Positions 17,624-24,489 of a stretch of DNA of 64,000 bases are shown piece by piece. Source of the stretch: JAMXLO01 sp963812505 (lineage in GTDB: Bacteria > Pseudomonadota > Alphaproteobacteria > Acetobacterales > Acetobacteraceae). The position numbers were made by a program, and so were the translations under genes. The notes below the pieces were generated by a model, which worked only from the letters and a program-made list of their open reading frames with translations, was not told where the DNA came from and did not search any database. Where the stretch lies: the NCBI GenBank assembly GCA_963812505.1, contig CAWEVM010000013.1, positions 56,282 to 120,281 on the forward strand, in the 5' to 3' direction. Each line of letters starts with the position of its first letter. Position 1 is the stretch's first letter.

Positions 17624-19267
17624 TCAGCTATCCTCGGCGACCATATCGATCGCGTGGCAGGGGCACTGCTCGAAGCACGTGGCGCAACCGGTGCATTTCA
17701 TCGCATCAACCGAGTAGCCGAGCCCAACGCCCAGCTTGGCGATTGCCTGCTCGGGACAGGCTGCGAAACAGTTGTCGCACTCGAAGCAGTTCCCGCAGGA
17801 CAGACAACGTTGTGCCTCGTGCCGCGCCTCGGCTTCGCTTAGGCCGGCCATCACTTCGTCGAAGCCAGAGACGCTTTGCGCCTTGGTCAGATGGTGCTGC
17901 ACCGCCGGATCGACGTCGCTGAACACCGGCAGGTTCAGCATGTCGAACGTCACCACTGGCGTGGACGCGGGCTTGTCGTAGGTCGTGCCGCGCAGCCAGG
18001 CGTCGATGCAGTGTGCGGCCTTCTTGCCGTGCCCAACTGCGACCGTGACGGTACGCTCTGCCGGGACCATGTCGCCGCCGGCGAACACGCCTGGGTGGCC
18101 GGTCATCATCCGCCGATCCACCACCACTGTGTCCCACTTGAACTCGACCCCCGGCACCGTGCGGAGGAAATCGCTGTCGCTGTCCTGGCCGAGGGCCAGT
18201 ACCACCGCGTCAGTCTCCAGAGTTTCCAGCTCGCCGGTCGGCTGTGGCCAGCCCTTGTCGTCGAGTGCCATCCGCTCGATCGTCAGCGTCGGACCGACGA
18301 TCTCCTTGATCGTCGTCAGCCACTTGATCTTCACCCCCTCGGCGAGCGCCTCGTCGGCCTCGAACTCGTGCGCGGGCATGTGCGCACGGTCGCGGCGGTA
18401 CACGATCAGTGTTTCATCGGCGCCCAGGCGTCGGAGGCTGCGGGCGGCATCCATGGCCGTGTTGCCGCCACCATAGACCACGACCCGCCGTCCGAGCAGC
18501 GGTTTGCTGCCGGTGCTGGTCTCGCGCAGCAGTGCGACAGCATCCAGCACCCGCACGGCGTCACGCGCCGGGATGTCGGCGTGCTTGCCGACATGCGCGC
18601 CGATTGCGACAAATACCGCGTCGAACTTTCCGGCGTCGCGTTCGGCGAGCAGGTCGGTGACCTTGTTGTTCAGTTCGATGTGCACGCCCATGCGCCTGAT
18701 GCGGGCGATCTCGGCGAGCAGGCCGGTCCGAGGCAGGCGGTAGGCGGGGATGCCGAAGTGCAGCATGCCGCCGGGCAGCGGCCCTGCTTCGTGGATCTCG
18801 ACCTGGTGGCCGAGTCTGGTCAGGTGATAGGCGGCCGACAGCCCGCTGGGGCCGGCACCGATGACCAGGATGCGCTTGCCGGTAGGCCGCGCCACGGGCA
18901 CCGTCCAGCCTTCATCCAGTGCCATGTCGCCGAGGAAGCGCTCGACCGCGTGGATCGACACCGCGGCGTCCAGTTCCCCGCGGTTGCAGGCGGTCTCGCA
19001 CGGATGATAGCAGACCCTCCCATGCGTCGCCGGCAGCGGATTGTCGGCTATCAGTGTCTCCCACGCCCGGCGATACTCGCCCGCCTGAGCCAACGCCAGC
19101 CATGCCTGGATGTCCTCGCCGGCGGGGCAGGCGTGATTGCAGGGCGGCTTCAGCGAGACGTAGTGTGGCAGCCGGGTACGGAACGGCCCGGAGCCGTGAT
19201 GAAGCGTCAGATCGACCGCTGGGGTCAGGTCGTGCGCGGTTCGCTGGTTTTCATCCATGCCGCGCAT
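17624..19267 (-). CDS. GltD-like FAD/NAD(P) oxidoreductase with C-terminal ferredoxin domain
   Basis: 547 residues. The N-terminal part is the GltD Fe-S region (CNHACPAGEDI, then CYHPCETACNRGE). FAD binds at GAGPSGLSAAYHL (about residue 136) and NAD(P) at YGGGNTAMDAARSLRRLGA (about 270); VFAGGDMVPAERTVTVAVGHGKKAA closes the FAD site. Beyond normal GltD length it carries a two-cluster ferredoxin tail: CLSCGNCFECDNCFAACP and CTGCATCFEQCP. It would pass electrons between NAD(P)H and low-potential Fe-S carriers. Directly upstream of nifJ in one operon, it is probably the redox partner of PFOR rather than glutamate synthase, whose large subunit is absent. ATG 19267 has a weak AAGAG; ATG 19258 is the alternative. 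Confidence 0.85.
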   Translation of the reverse strand: MRGMDENQRTAHDLTPAVDLTLHHGSGPFRTRLPHYVSLKPPCNHACPAGEDIQAWLALAQAGEYRRAWETLIADNPLPATHGRVCYHPCETACNRGELDAAVSIHAVERFLGDMALDEGWTVPVARPTGKRILVIGAGPSGLSAAYHLTRLGHQVEIHEAGPLPGGMLHFGIPAYRLPRTGLLAEIARIRRMGVHIELNNKVTDLLAERDAGKFDAVFVAIGAHVGKHADIPARDAVRVLDAVALLRETSTGSKPLLGRRVVVYGGGNTAMDAARSLRRLGADETLIVYRRDRAHMPAHEFEADEALAEGVKIKWLTTIKEIVGPTLTIERMALDDKGWPQPTGELETLETDAVVLALGQDSDSDFLRTVPGVEFKWDTVVVDRRMMTGHPGVFAGGDMVPAERTVTVAVGHGKKAAHCIDAWLRGTTYDKPASTPVVTFDMLNLPVFSDVDPAVQHHLTKAQSVSGFDEVMAGLSEAEARHEAQRCLSCGNCFECDNCFAACPEQAIAKLGVGLGYSVDAMKCTGCATCFEQCPCHAIDMVAEDS

Positions 19268-19293
19268 CTGGCTCTTCGTCCGTTAGCAAATCA

Positions 19294-19307
19294 TTGACGT
19301 GGATCAA
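19294..19307. promoter_or_regulatory. FNR/FixK box shared by divergent promoters
   Basis: TTGACGTGGATCAA matches the FNR/FixK consensus TTGAY-N4-RTCAA at every specified base. It lies in the 76-base gap between the GltD-like/nifJ operon and pfkB, and is centred 43 bases before the pfkB ATG and 33-42 bases before the GltD-like start. A FixK gene is encoded 4 kb away. Binding is inferred, not shown. Confidence 0.8.
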
Positions 19308-19343
19308 TCCACTGTCGGGTGCCAAACGCTAGCTTCGGTCGCC

Positions 19344-20282
19344 ATGCAACCACGTCTGATCACCCTGACGCTGAATCCCGCGCTCGATCTCGCTGCCGAC
19401 GCGGACGCCGTTGTGCCGACGCACAAGATCCGCATGCACCATGAGCACGCCGATCCCGGCGGTGGCGGTGTGAACGTGGCACGGGTGCTCCACGAGCTGG
19501 GTGGCGACACGCTGGCCATCCTGGCGGCCGGCGGTGCACCTGGACGCGTGCTCGAGGAATTGCTGGACGAGGCCGGCGTAAAGCGGCGCAGCGTGCTGAT
19601 CAGAGGGCGCACCCGGGTGAGCCTGAACGTGCAGGACGCCAGCACCGGCCTGGAATATCGCTTTGTCCCAGAAGGCCCGACGCTGACGACGGCCGAGTTC
19701 CAGGCCTGTCTGGCGACCATCGAGCAGGAGCCGGGGGAGTGGCTGATTGCCAGCGGCAGCCTGCCGAGTGGCATTCCCGATGACACCTATGCGCAGGTGG
19801 CACGGATCGCGGCCCGTAAAGGACAGCGCTTCGTGCTGGACACCTCGGGTGTTGCACTGGTGGCAGCGCTTGAGCAGGGCGGATGCGAACTGGTCAAGCC
19901 AAGTCTCGGGGAGCTGGAAAATCTGGTGGGACGGCCGCTGAAGGGCCCCGTGGAGCAGGACTGGCACGCGATGGCGCTGGTGCGGCGGGGCGCCACTCGC
20001 ATGGTGGCGCTCACGCTCGGGGTGGAGGGCGCTCTGCTCGCAACCCCTGACGGTGTGATCCGGATGCCGGCCATGGATGTCCCGATGCACAGTTCCGTCG
20101 GTGCGGGCGACGCGTTTCTGGCAGCGACCAGCCTCGCCCTGGCGCGCGGGTCAACGCCCGCGGAAGCCCTGGCGTGGGGCACCGCCGCGGGAGCCGCCAC
20201 CGTCGCCTGTGCCGGTACGGCAAGGCTGCGGCGTGTCGATGTGGAGGCGCGGTTCCGGGAATTGCGCGGCGGTGCACTTTAG
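19344..20282 (+). CDS. PfkB-family sugar kinase (6-phosphofructokinase II / 1-phosphofructokinase type)
   Basis: 312 residues from ATG 19344. The opening LITLTLNPALDL and DPGGGGVNVARVLHELGGD are hallmarks of the PfkB/FruK branch. The C-terminal ATP/catalytic motif is VGAGDAFLAATSLALARG, with the base Asp in GAGD. The phosphate donor is ATP; the acceptor is probably fructose 6-phosphate or a similar hexose or tagatose phosphate. It diverges from the nifJ operon and shares a FNR/FixK box, suggesting induction under low oxygen. There is no clear ribosome binding site before the ATG, compatible with a very short leader. A TAGCTT at 19330 could serve as a -10 element. Confidence 0.85.
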   Translation: MQPRLITLTLNPALDLAADADAVVPTHKIRMHHEHADPGGGGVNVARVLHELGGDTLAILAAGGAPGRVLEELLDEAGVKRRSVLIRGRTRVSLNVQDASTGLEYRFVPEGPTLTTAEFQACLATIEQEPGEWLIASGSLPSGIPDDTYAQVARIAARKGQRFVLDTSGVALVAALEQGGCELVKPSLGELENLVGRPLKGPVEQDWHAMALVRRGATRMVALTLGVEGALLATPDGVIRMPAMDVPMHSSVGAGDAFLAATSLALARGSTPAEALAWGTAAGAATVACAGTARLRRVDVEARFRELRGGAL

Positions 20283-20289
20283 GGGAAGC

Positions 20290-20577
20290 CTACAGAACCT
20301 CCGCCATCCGCCGTTTCGCGGCAAGCGTCGCGTAACGGTCGGCCAGAGTCAGCAGCGCCTTGGCGACATCGGCGGTGGTGGCAGTCGTGGCCATGCGGCA
20401 CAGTTCGTTTGCGTTGGCCTGCAACTCATTGGCCGTGCGCTCCGACAGAGGAACATAGTGCGCATGCGCCACAGGAAACGACGTCATGAAATGCGTGGTC
20501 GATTGGACGGAGTGGTTGCCAGAGTACTGGCAGTCCGCCGCGGCAGTCCTGGGGACAGCACGTGGCATGTGCGACAT
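20290..20577 (-). CDS. small helical hypothetical protein downstream of fixL
   Basis: 95 residues with a good AAGGAG before ATG 20577. The C-terminal half (RTANELQANANELCRMA, then LTLADRYATLAAKR) is amphipathic helix of a type common in short alphaproteobacterial proteins of unknown role. It is convergent with pfkB, 7 bases apart. It follows fixL on the same strand after 105 bases containing isolated TTGAT half-sites. No function is proposed. Confidence 0.6.
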   Translation of the reverse strand: MSHMPRAVPRTAAADCQYSGNHSVQSTTHFMTSFPVAHAHYVPLSERTANELQANANELCRMATTATTADVAKALLTLADRYATLAAKRRMAEVL

Positions 20578-20682
20578 GAGGGACTCCTTGTGCAGTGCGA
20601 TTGATCCCGCCGCACATAAGCCGAAAACTTGATAACAAAGGGTTCACGCCGGCGCACGACTCAGCGCGAGAACCCCGCCAGA

Positions 20683-21810
20683 TCAACCCATTGGCAGTGT
20701 GAATCGAAACGCGCAGCCGCCGCCGGAATTCGGCCCCATCCACAGCACTCCACCGTGCGCTTCGATAATGGTACGGCATACCGAGAGGCCTATGCCCATG
20801 CCCTCAGTCTTTGTCGTGACAAAAGGCTGAAACAGCCTGGCCGCGACCTCGGGTGAAATTCCGCTCCCGCTATCGGCCACGTTCACCAGAACATGATCGT
20901 CCTGCACCGACGTGGTTATCGCGAGTTCGCGGACCGGGCAGTTGTCCATGGCTTCCAAGGCGTTGCGGATCAGGTTCAGCAGCACCTGTTGGATCTGCAC
21001 GCGGTCGACTGACACGACGGGAAGGTTCGGGTCCATGCTGATCAAGACCTTGACCCCGCGCTCCTTGGCACCGATCAGTGCCAGGGCGCTGGCCTCCTCG
21101 ATCAGTTGTGCAATGTTCTCGGCTTGGCGCGCCACCTCGCCGCGTGTAACGAAGGTGCGCATCCGACGGATGATCTCGCCGCTGCGCAGCGTCTGCTCCA
21201 CCGCATGGTTCATCGCCTGGCGGATGTGCTCGAGATTGGGCTGAGGCGTCGCAAGCAGCCGCAAAGCCGCGCGGACATAATTGGCGGTGGCGGTCAGCGG
21301 CTGGTTCAGTTCATGCGCCAGTGCGGCCGCCATCTGTCCCATCGACCGCACCCGCGAAACGTGCAGCAGTCCGTCCTGCAATTCATGCAGCCGGCGCTCG
21401 GTCTGCTGTCGCTCGGTAAGGTCGCGGACGAAACCGGTGAACAGGCGCTGACCCGTCTGGCTCGCCTCGCCGACTGACAGCTCCATCGGGAAGGTGCTGC
21501 CGTCCTTGCGCTGCCCGACGACAACGCGACCGATGCCGATGATGCGCCGCTCGCCGGTGGCACGGTAGCGGGCAAGGTAGCCGTCGTGCTGGCCGCGGTA
21601 TGGCAGCGGCATGAGCATCCTGACGTTCTGGCCCCGCACCTCATTTGCGGTGTAGCCGAACAGACGCTCCGCGGCGGAGCTGAAGAACTGTACGGCCCCG
21701 AACTCGTCGATCACGATCATCGCGTCCGGCACGGTGTCCAGGATCGAGCGCAGCAGTGCTGACTCGCTGGCAATCAGGTCGGACCGGGGAGGAGCGTCCG
21801 ATTCTGTCAT
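20683..21810 (-). CDS. fixL: oxygen-sensing heme-PAS histidine kinase FixL
   Basis: 375 residues with no membrane segment. One PAS domain (residues 17-130) has the FixL heme pocket: His75 in YRGQHDGYL matches Bradyrhizobium His200, and Arg81 and Arg95 in RIIGIGR match Arg206 and Arg220 at exactly the same spacing. The kinase has the H-box ALAHELNQPL (His166), N-box LLNLIRNALEAM, then DSGSGISPEV and GMGIGLSVCRTIIEAHGG. FixL is inhibited by O2 bound to heme and phosphorylates FixJ under low oxygen. Unusually for fixLJ operons, it comes last, after fixJ and a one-domain regulator. The short form with one PAS domain may sense oxygen in the cytoplasm. Confidence 0.94.
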   Translation of the reverse strand: MTESDAPPRSDLIASESALLRSILDTVPDAMIVIDEFGAVQFFSSAAERLFGYTANEVRGQNVRMLMPLPYRGQHDGYLARYRATGERRIIGIGRVVVGQRKDGSTFPMELSVGEASQTGQRLFTGFVRDLTERQQTERRLHELQDGLLHVSRVRSMGQMAAALAHELNQPLTATANYVRAALRLLATPQPNLEHIRQAMNHAVEQTLRSGEIIRRMRTFVTRGEVARQAENIAQLIEEASALALIGAKERGVKVLISMDPNLPVVSVDRVQIQQVLLNLIRNALEAMDNCPVRELAITTSVQDDHVLVNVADSGSGISPEVAARLFQPFVTTKTEGMGIGLSVCRTIIEAHGGVLWMGPNSGGGCAFRFTLPMG

Positions 21811-21875
21811 GGAACGGTGGACTCTAGCGACGCTGCACCAGCGGGCAAGTGGTTCCGCTGCGAAGTCTGTTACAA

Positions 21876-22247
21876 TCAGTCGCTGGCGCGCTCGATGAAG
21901 TCGAGCAGCACCTCATCGTCCAGCGGCTTTTCCAGCACCTTCGCGACGTCGAGTTCGCGTGCCAACCGGACCATGTCCGGGGAGGGCGAGCCGGTGATCA
22001 GGGCAACCGGCAGGGTTATGCCCTGGCTGCGCAGACGGGACACCAATTGCAGTCCTGTCTGGTCGGGCATGTGCTGGTCGACCACCAGGCACGAGAGCTG
22101 GTCGACCGGCGCGTCCAGTAGAAACTGGGCGGCCGAAGCGTAGGTGGCGACGGCGTGGCCGGCGATCTCCAGCAGAAACCGCAGCGAATCGCGCACCGCG
22201 TCGTCATCGTCGACCACGGCCACCAGCCGGCGCGAACCGCTTTGCAT
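21876..22247 (-). CDS. single-domain response regulator between fixJ and fixL
   Basis: 123 residues: a receiver domain only. Acidic pocket VVDDDDAVRDS (Asp13-15), phospho-acceptor Asp57 in VVDQHMP, the Thr in ALITGSPSP and the Lys in VLEKPL are all present, so it should be phosphorylatable. There is no output domain. ATG 22247 was chosen because GGGAGCAGACAGG lies upstream; an ATG at 22292 would add 15 residues but has no such site. Its place between fixJ and fixL suggests FixL as its kinase. It may be a phosphate sink or relay, as seen with other CheY-like proteins in oxygen signalling. Confidence 0.85.
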   Translation of the reverse strand: MQSGSRRLVAVVDDDDAVRDSLRFLLEIAGHAVATYASAAQFLLDAPVDQLSCLVVDQHMPDQTGLQLVSRLRSQGITLPVALITGSPSPDMVRLARELDVAKVLEKPLDDEVLLDFIERASD

Positions 22248-22326
22248 CCTGTCTGCTCCCGCGCTGGTCGCGCAGATGTTGTGGGTCAGCATGGATGCAA
22301 TGTCGTCGAATCTGGAATAGCCCGCC

Positions 22327-22340
22327 TTGACCTAGGTCAA
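22327..22340. promoter_or_regulatory. perfect palindromic FNR/FixK box
   Basis: TTGACCTAGGTCAA is a perfect 14-base palindrome fitting TTGAY-N4-RTCAA. It overlaps the fixJ stop codon (22337-22339) and lies upstream of the response regulator-fixL pair. A class II site here would put transcription start near 22292, with GACATT at 22299-22304 as a possible -10. It suggests that FixK controls fixL and the regulator from inside the fixJ 3' end. Confidence 0.75.
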
Positions 22341-22963
22341 CGACCCGACGCTTTTGCCTGTTCCGCCGCAATCGTCATGCGCACCAGCTCCGGCAGGCTG
22401 CGGACGCCCATCTTCTCCATGACCCGCGCCCGATGCACTTCGACAGTGCGCGGGCTGGAGCCGAGATCGTAGGCGATCGTCTTGTTCGGCTGACCGGCCA
22501 CTAGGTGGTCCAGCACTTCGCGCTCCCGCGGGGTCAGCATGGCAAGGCGCTTCGTGATGTCGGCCACGGCCGCGGCCTCGTCGCGCACCCGCGCGCCGGC
22601 TGCGATGGCGCCGCTGATCGCTGTCAGCAACTGCTCGTCGTCGAACGGCTTTTCGAGGAAGTCCGCGGCGCCGGCCTTCATGGCCTCCACCGCGATCGGC
22701 ACGTCGCCATGGCCGGTCATCACGATCACCGGCAGTCGGATGCCCTGCTTTCCCATGCGGCGCTGCAGTTCCAGGCCATTGAGTTCCGGCATCTGCACGT
22801 CGGTCAGCACGCAGCCGGCCGTGCGATCGGAAACCGCCTGCAGGAAGGCCACGGCCGAATCGTAGGCTTGCACGGTGAATCCCGCCAACTCCAGCAGGAC
22901 AACCAATGAATCCCGCACCGACGCATCGTCATCGACTATATGGACCAGAGGTGCCTCAGCCAT
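22337..22963 (-). CDS. fixJ: response regulator FixJ (receiver plus LuxR-type HTH)
   Basis: 208 residues. The receiver has HIVDDDASVRDS, phospho-acceptor Asp55 in LTDVQMPELNGLE, MTGHGDVPIAVEAMKAGA and FLEKPF. The C-terminal LuxR/NarL-type helix-turn-helix is LTPREREVLDHLVAGQPNKT to RTVEVHRARVMEKMGVRS. In rhizobia, phospho-FixJ activates fixK and nifA. ATG 22963 is set by GGGAG upstream. fixJ is divergent from fixK across 131 bases containing candidate FixJ motifs, and is the first gene of fixJ - regulator - fixL. Confidence 0.93.
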   Translation of the reverse strand: MAEAPLVHIVDDDASVRDSLVVLLELAGFTVQAYDSAVAFLQAVSDRTAGCVLTDVQMPELNGLELQRRMGKQGIRLPVIVMTGHGDVPIAVEAMKAGAADFLEKPFDDEQLLTAISGAIAAGARVRDEAAAVADITKRLAMLTPREREVLDHLVAGQPNKTIAYDLGSSPRTVEVHRARVMEKMGVRSLPELVRMTIAAEQAKASGR

Positions 22964-22996
22964 CAGGCGACTCCCGCCAACGCATTCCGGAGACAA

Positions 22997-23015
22997 TACG
23001 TAGCATTCCGTACGT
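22997..23015. promoter_or_regulatory. candidate FixJ binding motifs in the fixJ-fixK gap
   Basis: TACGTAGCATTCCGTACGT contains TACGTAG and GTACGT in the same orientation, 14 bases apart. Rhizobial FixJ sites have been described with a GTAMGTAG-like core; the first element matches seven of eight positions (ATACGTAG). The pair lies 80-98 bases upstream of the fixK start. This is a motif guess only. Confidence 0.4.
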
Positions 23016-23094
23016 CCGTTTCCGAATTTCGCGCTTCGTGCGCCGCCGATACACCCGGAACCAGCGAAACACATAGCGGGTGATGGAGAGACGG

Positions 23095-23811
23095 ATGCAG
23101 GCAACAATGGAGCGGACGGAACAGCGCTTTGGCAACGCGAGTGCCCTGAACGCCACCATGCGGCCGCGGCTGCAGCCGGCGCCACGTGATGCGCTCGATT
23201 TGCTGGAGCAGTTCGGCACCACCATCACCGTGGCGCGCGACCGGGAGGTTCATGGCCAGGGCGTTGTTGCAGATTGCTGCTACCGGATCCTGAGCGGCTG
23301 CGTGCGGATGGTGAAGCTGATGGAGGACGGCCGGCGCCAGATCGGCGAGTTCCTGATGGCGGGTGACCTGATCGGCTTCGATGCACTGGGCACCCACGAT
23401 TTTGCGGCCGAGGTGGTGTCGGATGCGGTGTTGCGGCGCTATCCGCGCCGGATGGTGGAATTGTTGGCCGATAGCAATGTGGCGCTGACGCGCCGGCTAC
23501 GCGATCTGACCTCGATCAGCCTGCGCACGGCCCACGCACGCCTGGTGCTGCTCGGACGCAAGACCGCGACGGAGCGGATCGCCACATTTCTGCTGGAGAT
23601 GGCGCAGCGGCTGCCGGAAACGCGCCCCCAGGTGCTGGACCTGCCCATGAGCCGCACCGACATCGCCGATCATCTCGGGCTGACAATCGAGACGGTGTGC
23701 CGGCTGCTGGCGCATCTTCGCCGCGAAGGCACTGTCACGGTCGAGCCCGGCCGCATCACGATCCGCGACGGCGCCGCCTTGCGGCAGATGGCGTCAGAGC
23801 CGCGGCACTGA
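23095..23811 (+). CDS. fixK: Crp/Fnr-family regulator FixK
   Basis: 238 residues. A cyclic-nucleotide-binding-like domain (LSGCVRMVKLMEDGRRQIGEFLMAGDLIG) is followed by a dimer helix and winged HTH with MSRTDIADHLGLTIETVCRL. The recognition helix E-T-V-C-R carries the Glu and Arg that read TTGA-N6-TCAA. The Cys replaces the Ser of Fnr, as in Bradyrhizobium FixK2, where this Cys is a redox switch. The Fnr N-terminal Cys cluster is missing, so oxygen is sensed through FixL, not directly. ATG 23095 has GGAGA upstream; ATG 23083 and 23107 are alternatives. Its likely targets here are the two FNR/FixK boxes. Confidence 0.92.
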   Translation: MQATMERTEQRFGNASALNATMRPRLQPAPRDALDLLEQFGTTITVARDREVHGQGVVADCCYRILSGCVRMVKLMEDGRRQIGEFLMAGDLIGFDALGTHDFAAEVVSDAVLRRYPRRMVELLADSNVALTRRLRDLTSISLRTAHARLVLLGRKTATERIATFLLEMAQRLPETRPQVLDLPMSRTDIADHLGLTIETVCRLLAHLRREGTVTVEPGRITIRDGAALRQMASEPRH

Positions 23812-23817
23812 GCCGAT

Positions 23818-24270
23818 TCAGCCGTTGCGCGATACGGCTGGTGGAACACGGAACGCGACCATCAACCGGTTCCAGCCGTTGATCGCCACCACCGCCATCG
23901 TGAGGTCGACCAGCTCGCGCTCGCTGAATTCCGCCCGCGCCATGTCATAGACGTCGTCTGGTACGTGAGTATCGGCGACGCGGGTTACCGCCTCGGTCCA
24001 TGCCAGGGCCGCGCGTTCGCGTGACGAGAATACCGGCGCCTCACGCCATGCGCCGATCAGATCAAGGCGCTCCTGTGACTCGCCGGCCTTGCGTGCGTCG
24101 CGCGTATGCATGTGCAGGCAGAACGCACAACCGTTGACCTGCGAGGCGCGGATCTTCACGAGTTCATGCAGCTGCGGTTCCAAATCGCTCGAATTGACGT
24201 AGGATTGCAGGCCCAGCATGGCCTTGTAGGCATCCTGGCTGACGCGTGCGGTATCGATCCGTGGCTGCAT
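23818..24270 (-). CDS. AhpD-like carboxymuconolactone decarboxylase family protein
   Basis: 150 residues from ATG 24270, preceded by GGAGG at good spacing. The CMD/AhpD core ELVKIRASQVNGCAFCLHMH has the CxxC of alkylhydroperoxidases plus the downstream His. AWTEAVTRV and WNRLMVAFRVP complete the family pattern. Such proteins reduce peroxides using the CxxC, with an E-x-C-x2-C-x3-H charge relay. The natural reductant is not evident. It is convergent with fixK (6-base gap). Confidence 0.88.
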   Translation of the reverse strand: MQPRIDTARVSQDAYKAMLGLQSYVNSSDLEPQLHELVKIRASQVNGCAFCLHMHTRDARKAGESQERLDLIGAWREAPVFSSRERAALAWTEAVTRVADTHVPDDVYDMARAEFSERELVDLTMAVVAINGWNRLMVAFRVPPAVSRNG

Positions 24271-24454
24271 GTCGGCCTCCATTTGCTGATAGAGCCAGGA
24301 ATGGTGATCGCGTCGTGCTATCGCCAGTCCAAACCCCCAGGACTCGACCGTACCAACCGCATGCGGCAGGTTTGGCGGTGGCATCCTCCGGCGCCGGCGC
24401 GATTGCTGGCCTCACATGACGATCGAACAGCTCCACTGATTGTAGTGCCTCGAT

Positions 24455-24488
24455 GGGGACTGCTTCGCCGTGCTCACAATGACAGTGG
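24455..24488 (-). repeat. GTCATTGTGAGC-type intergenic repeat
   Basis: On the minus strand it reads CTGTCATTGTGAGCACGG followed by CGAAGCAGTCCCC. This is the widely seen GTCATTGCGAGC...GAAGCAATCC motif with a few changes. It lies between oxdC and the AhpD-like gene, immediately past the oxdC stop. Confidence 0.65.
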
Positions 24489-24489
24489 G

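Noticed and set aside
17876..19297. 473-codon plus-strand frame opposite the GltD-like gene
   Set aside because: Antisense shadow of a gene with complete FAD, NAD(P) and Fe-S motifs.
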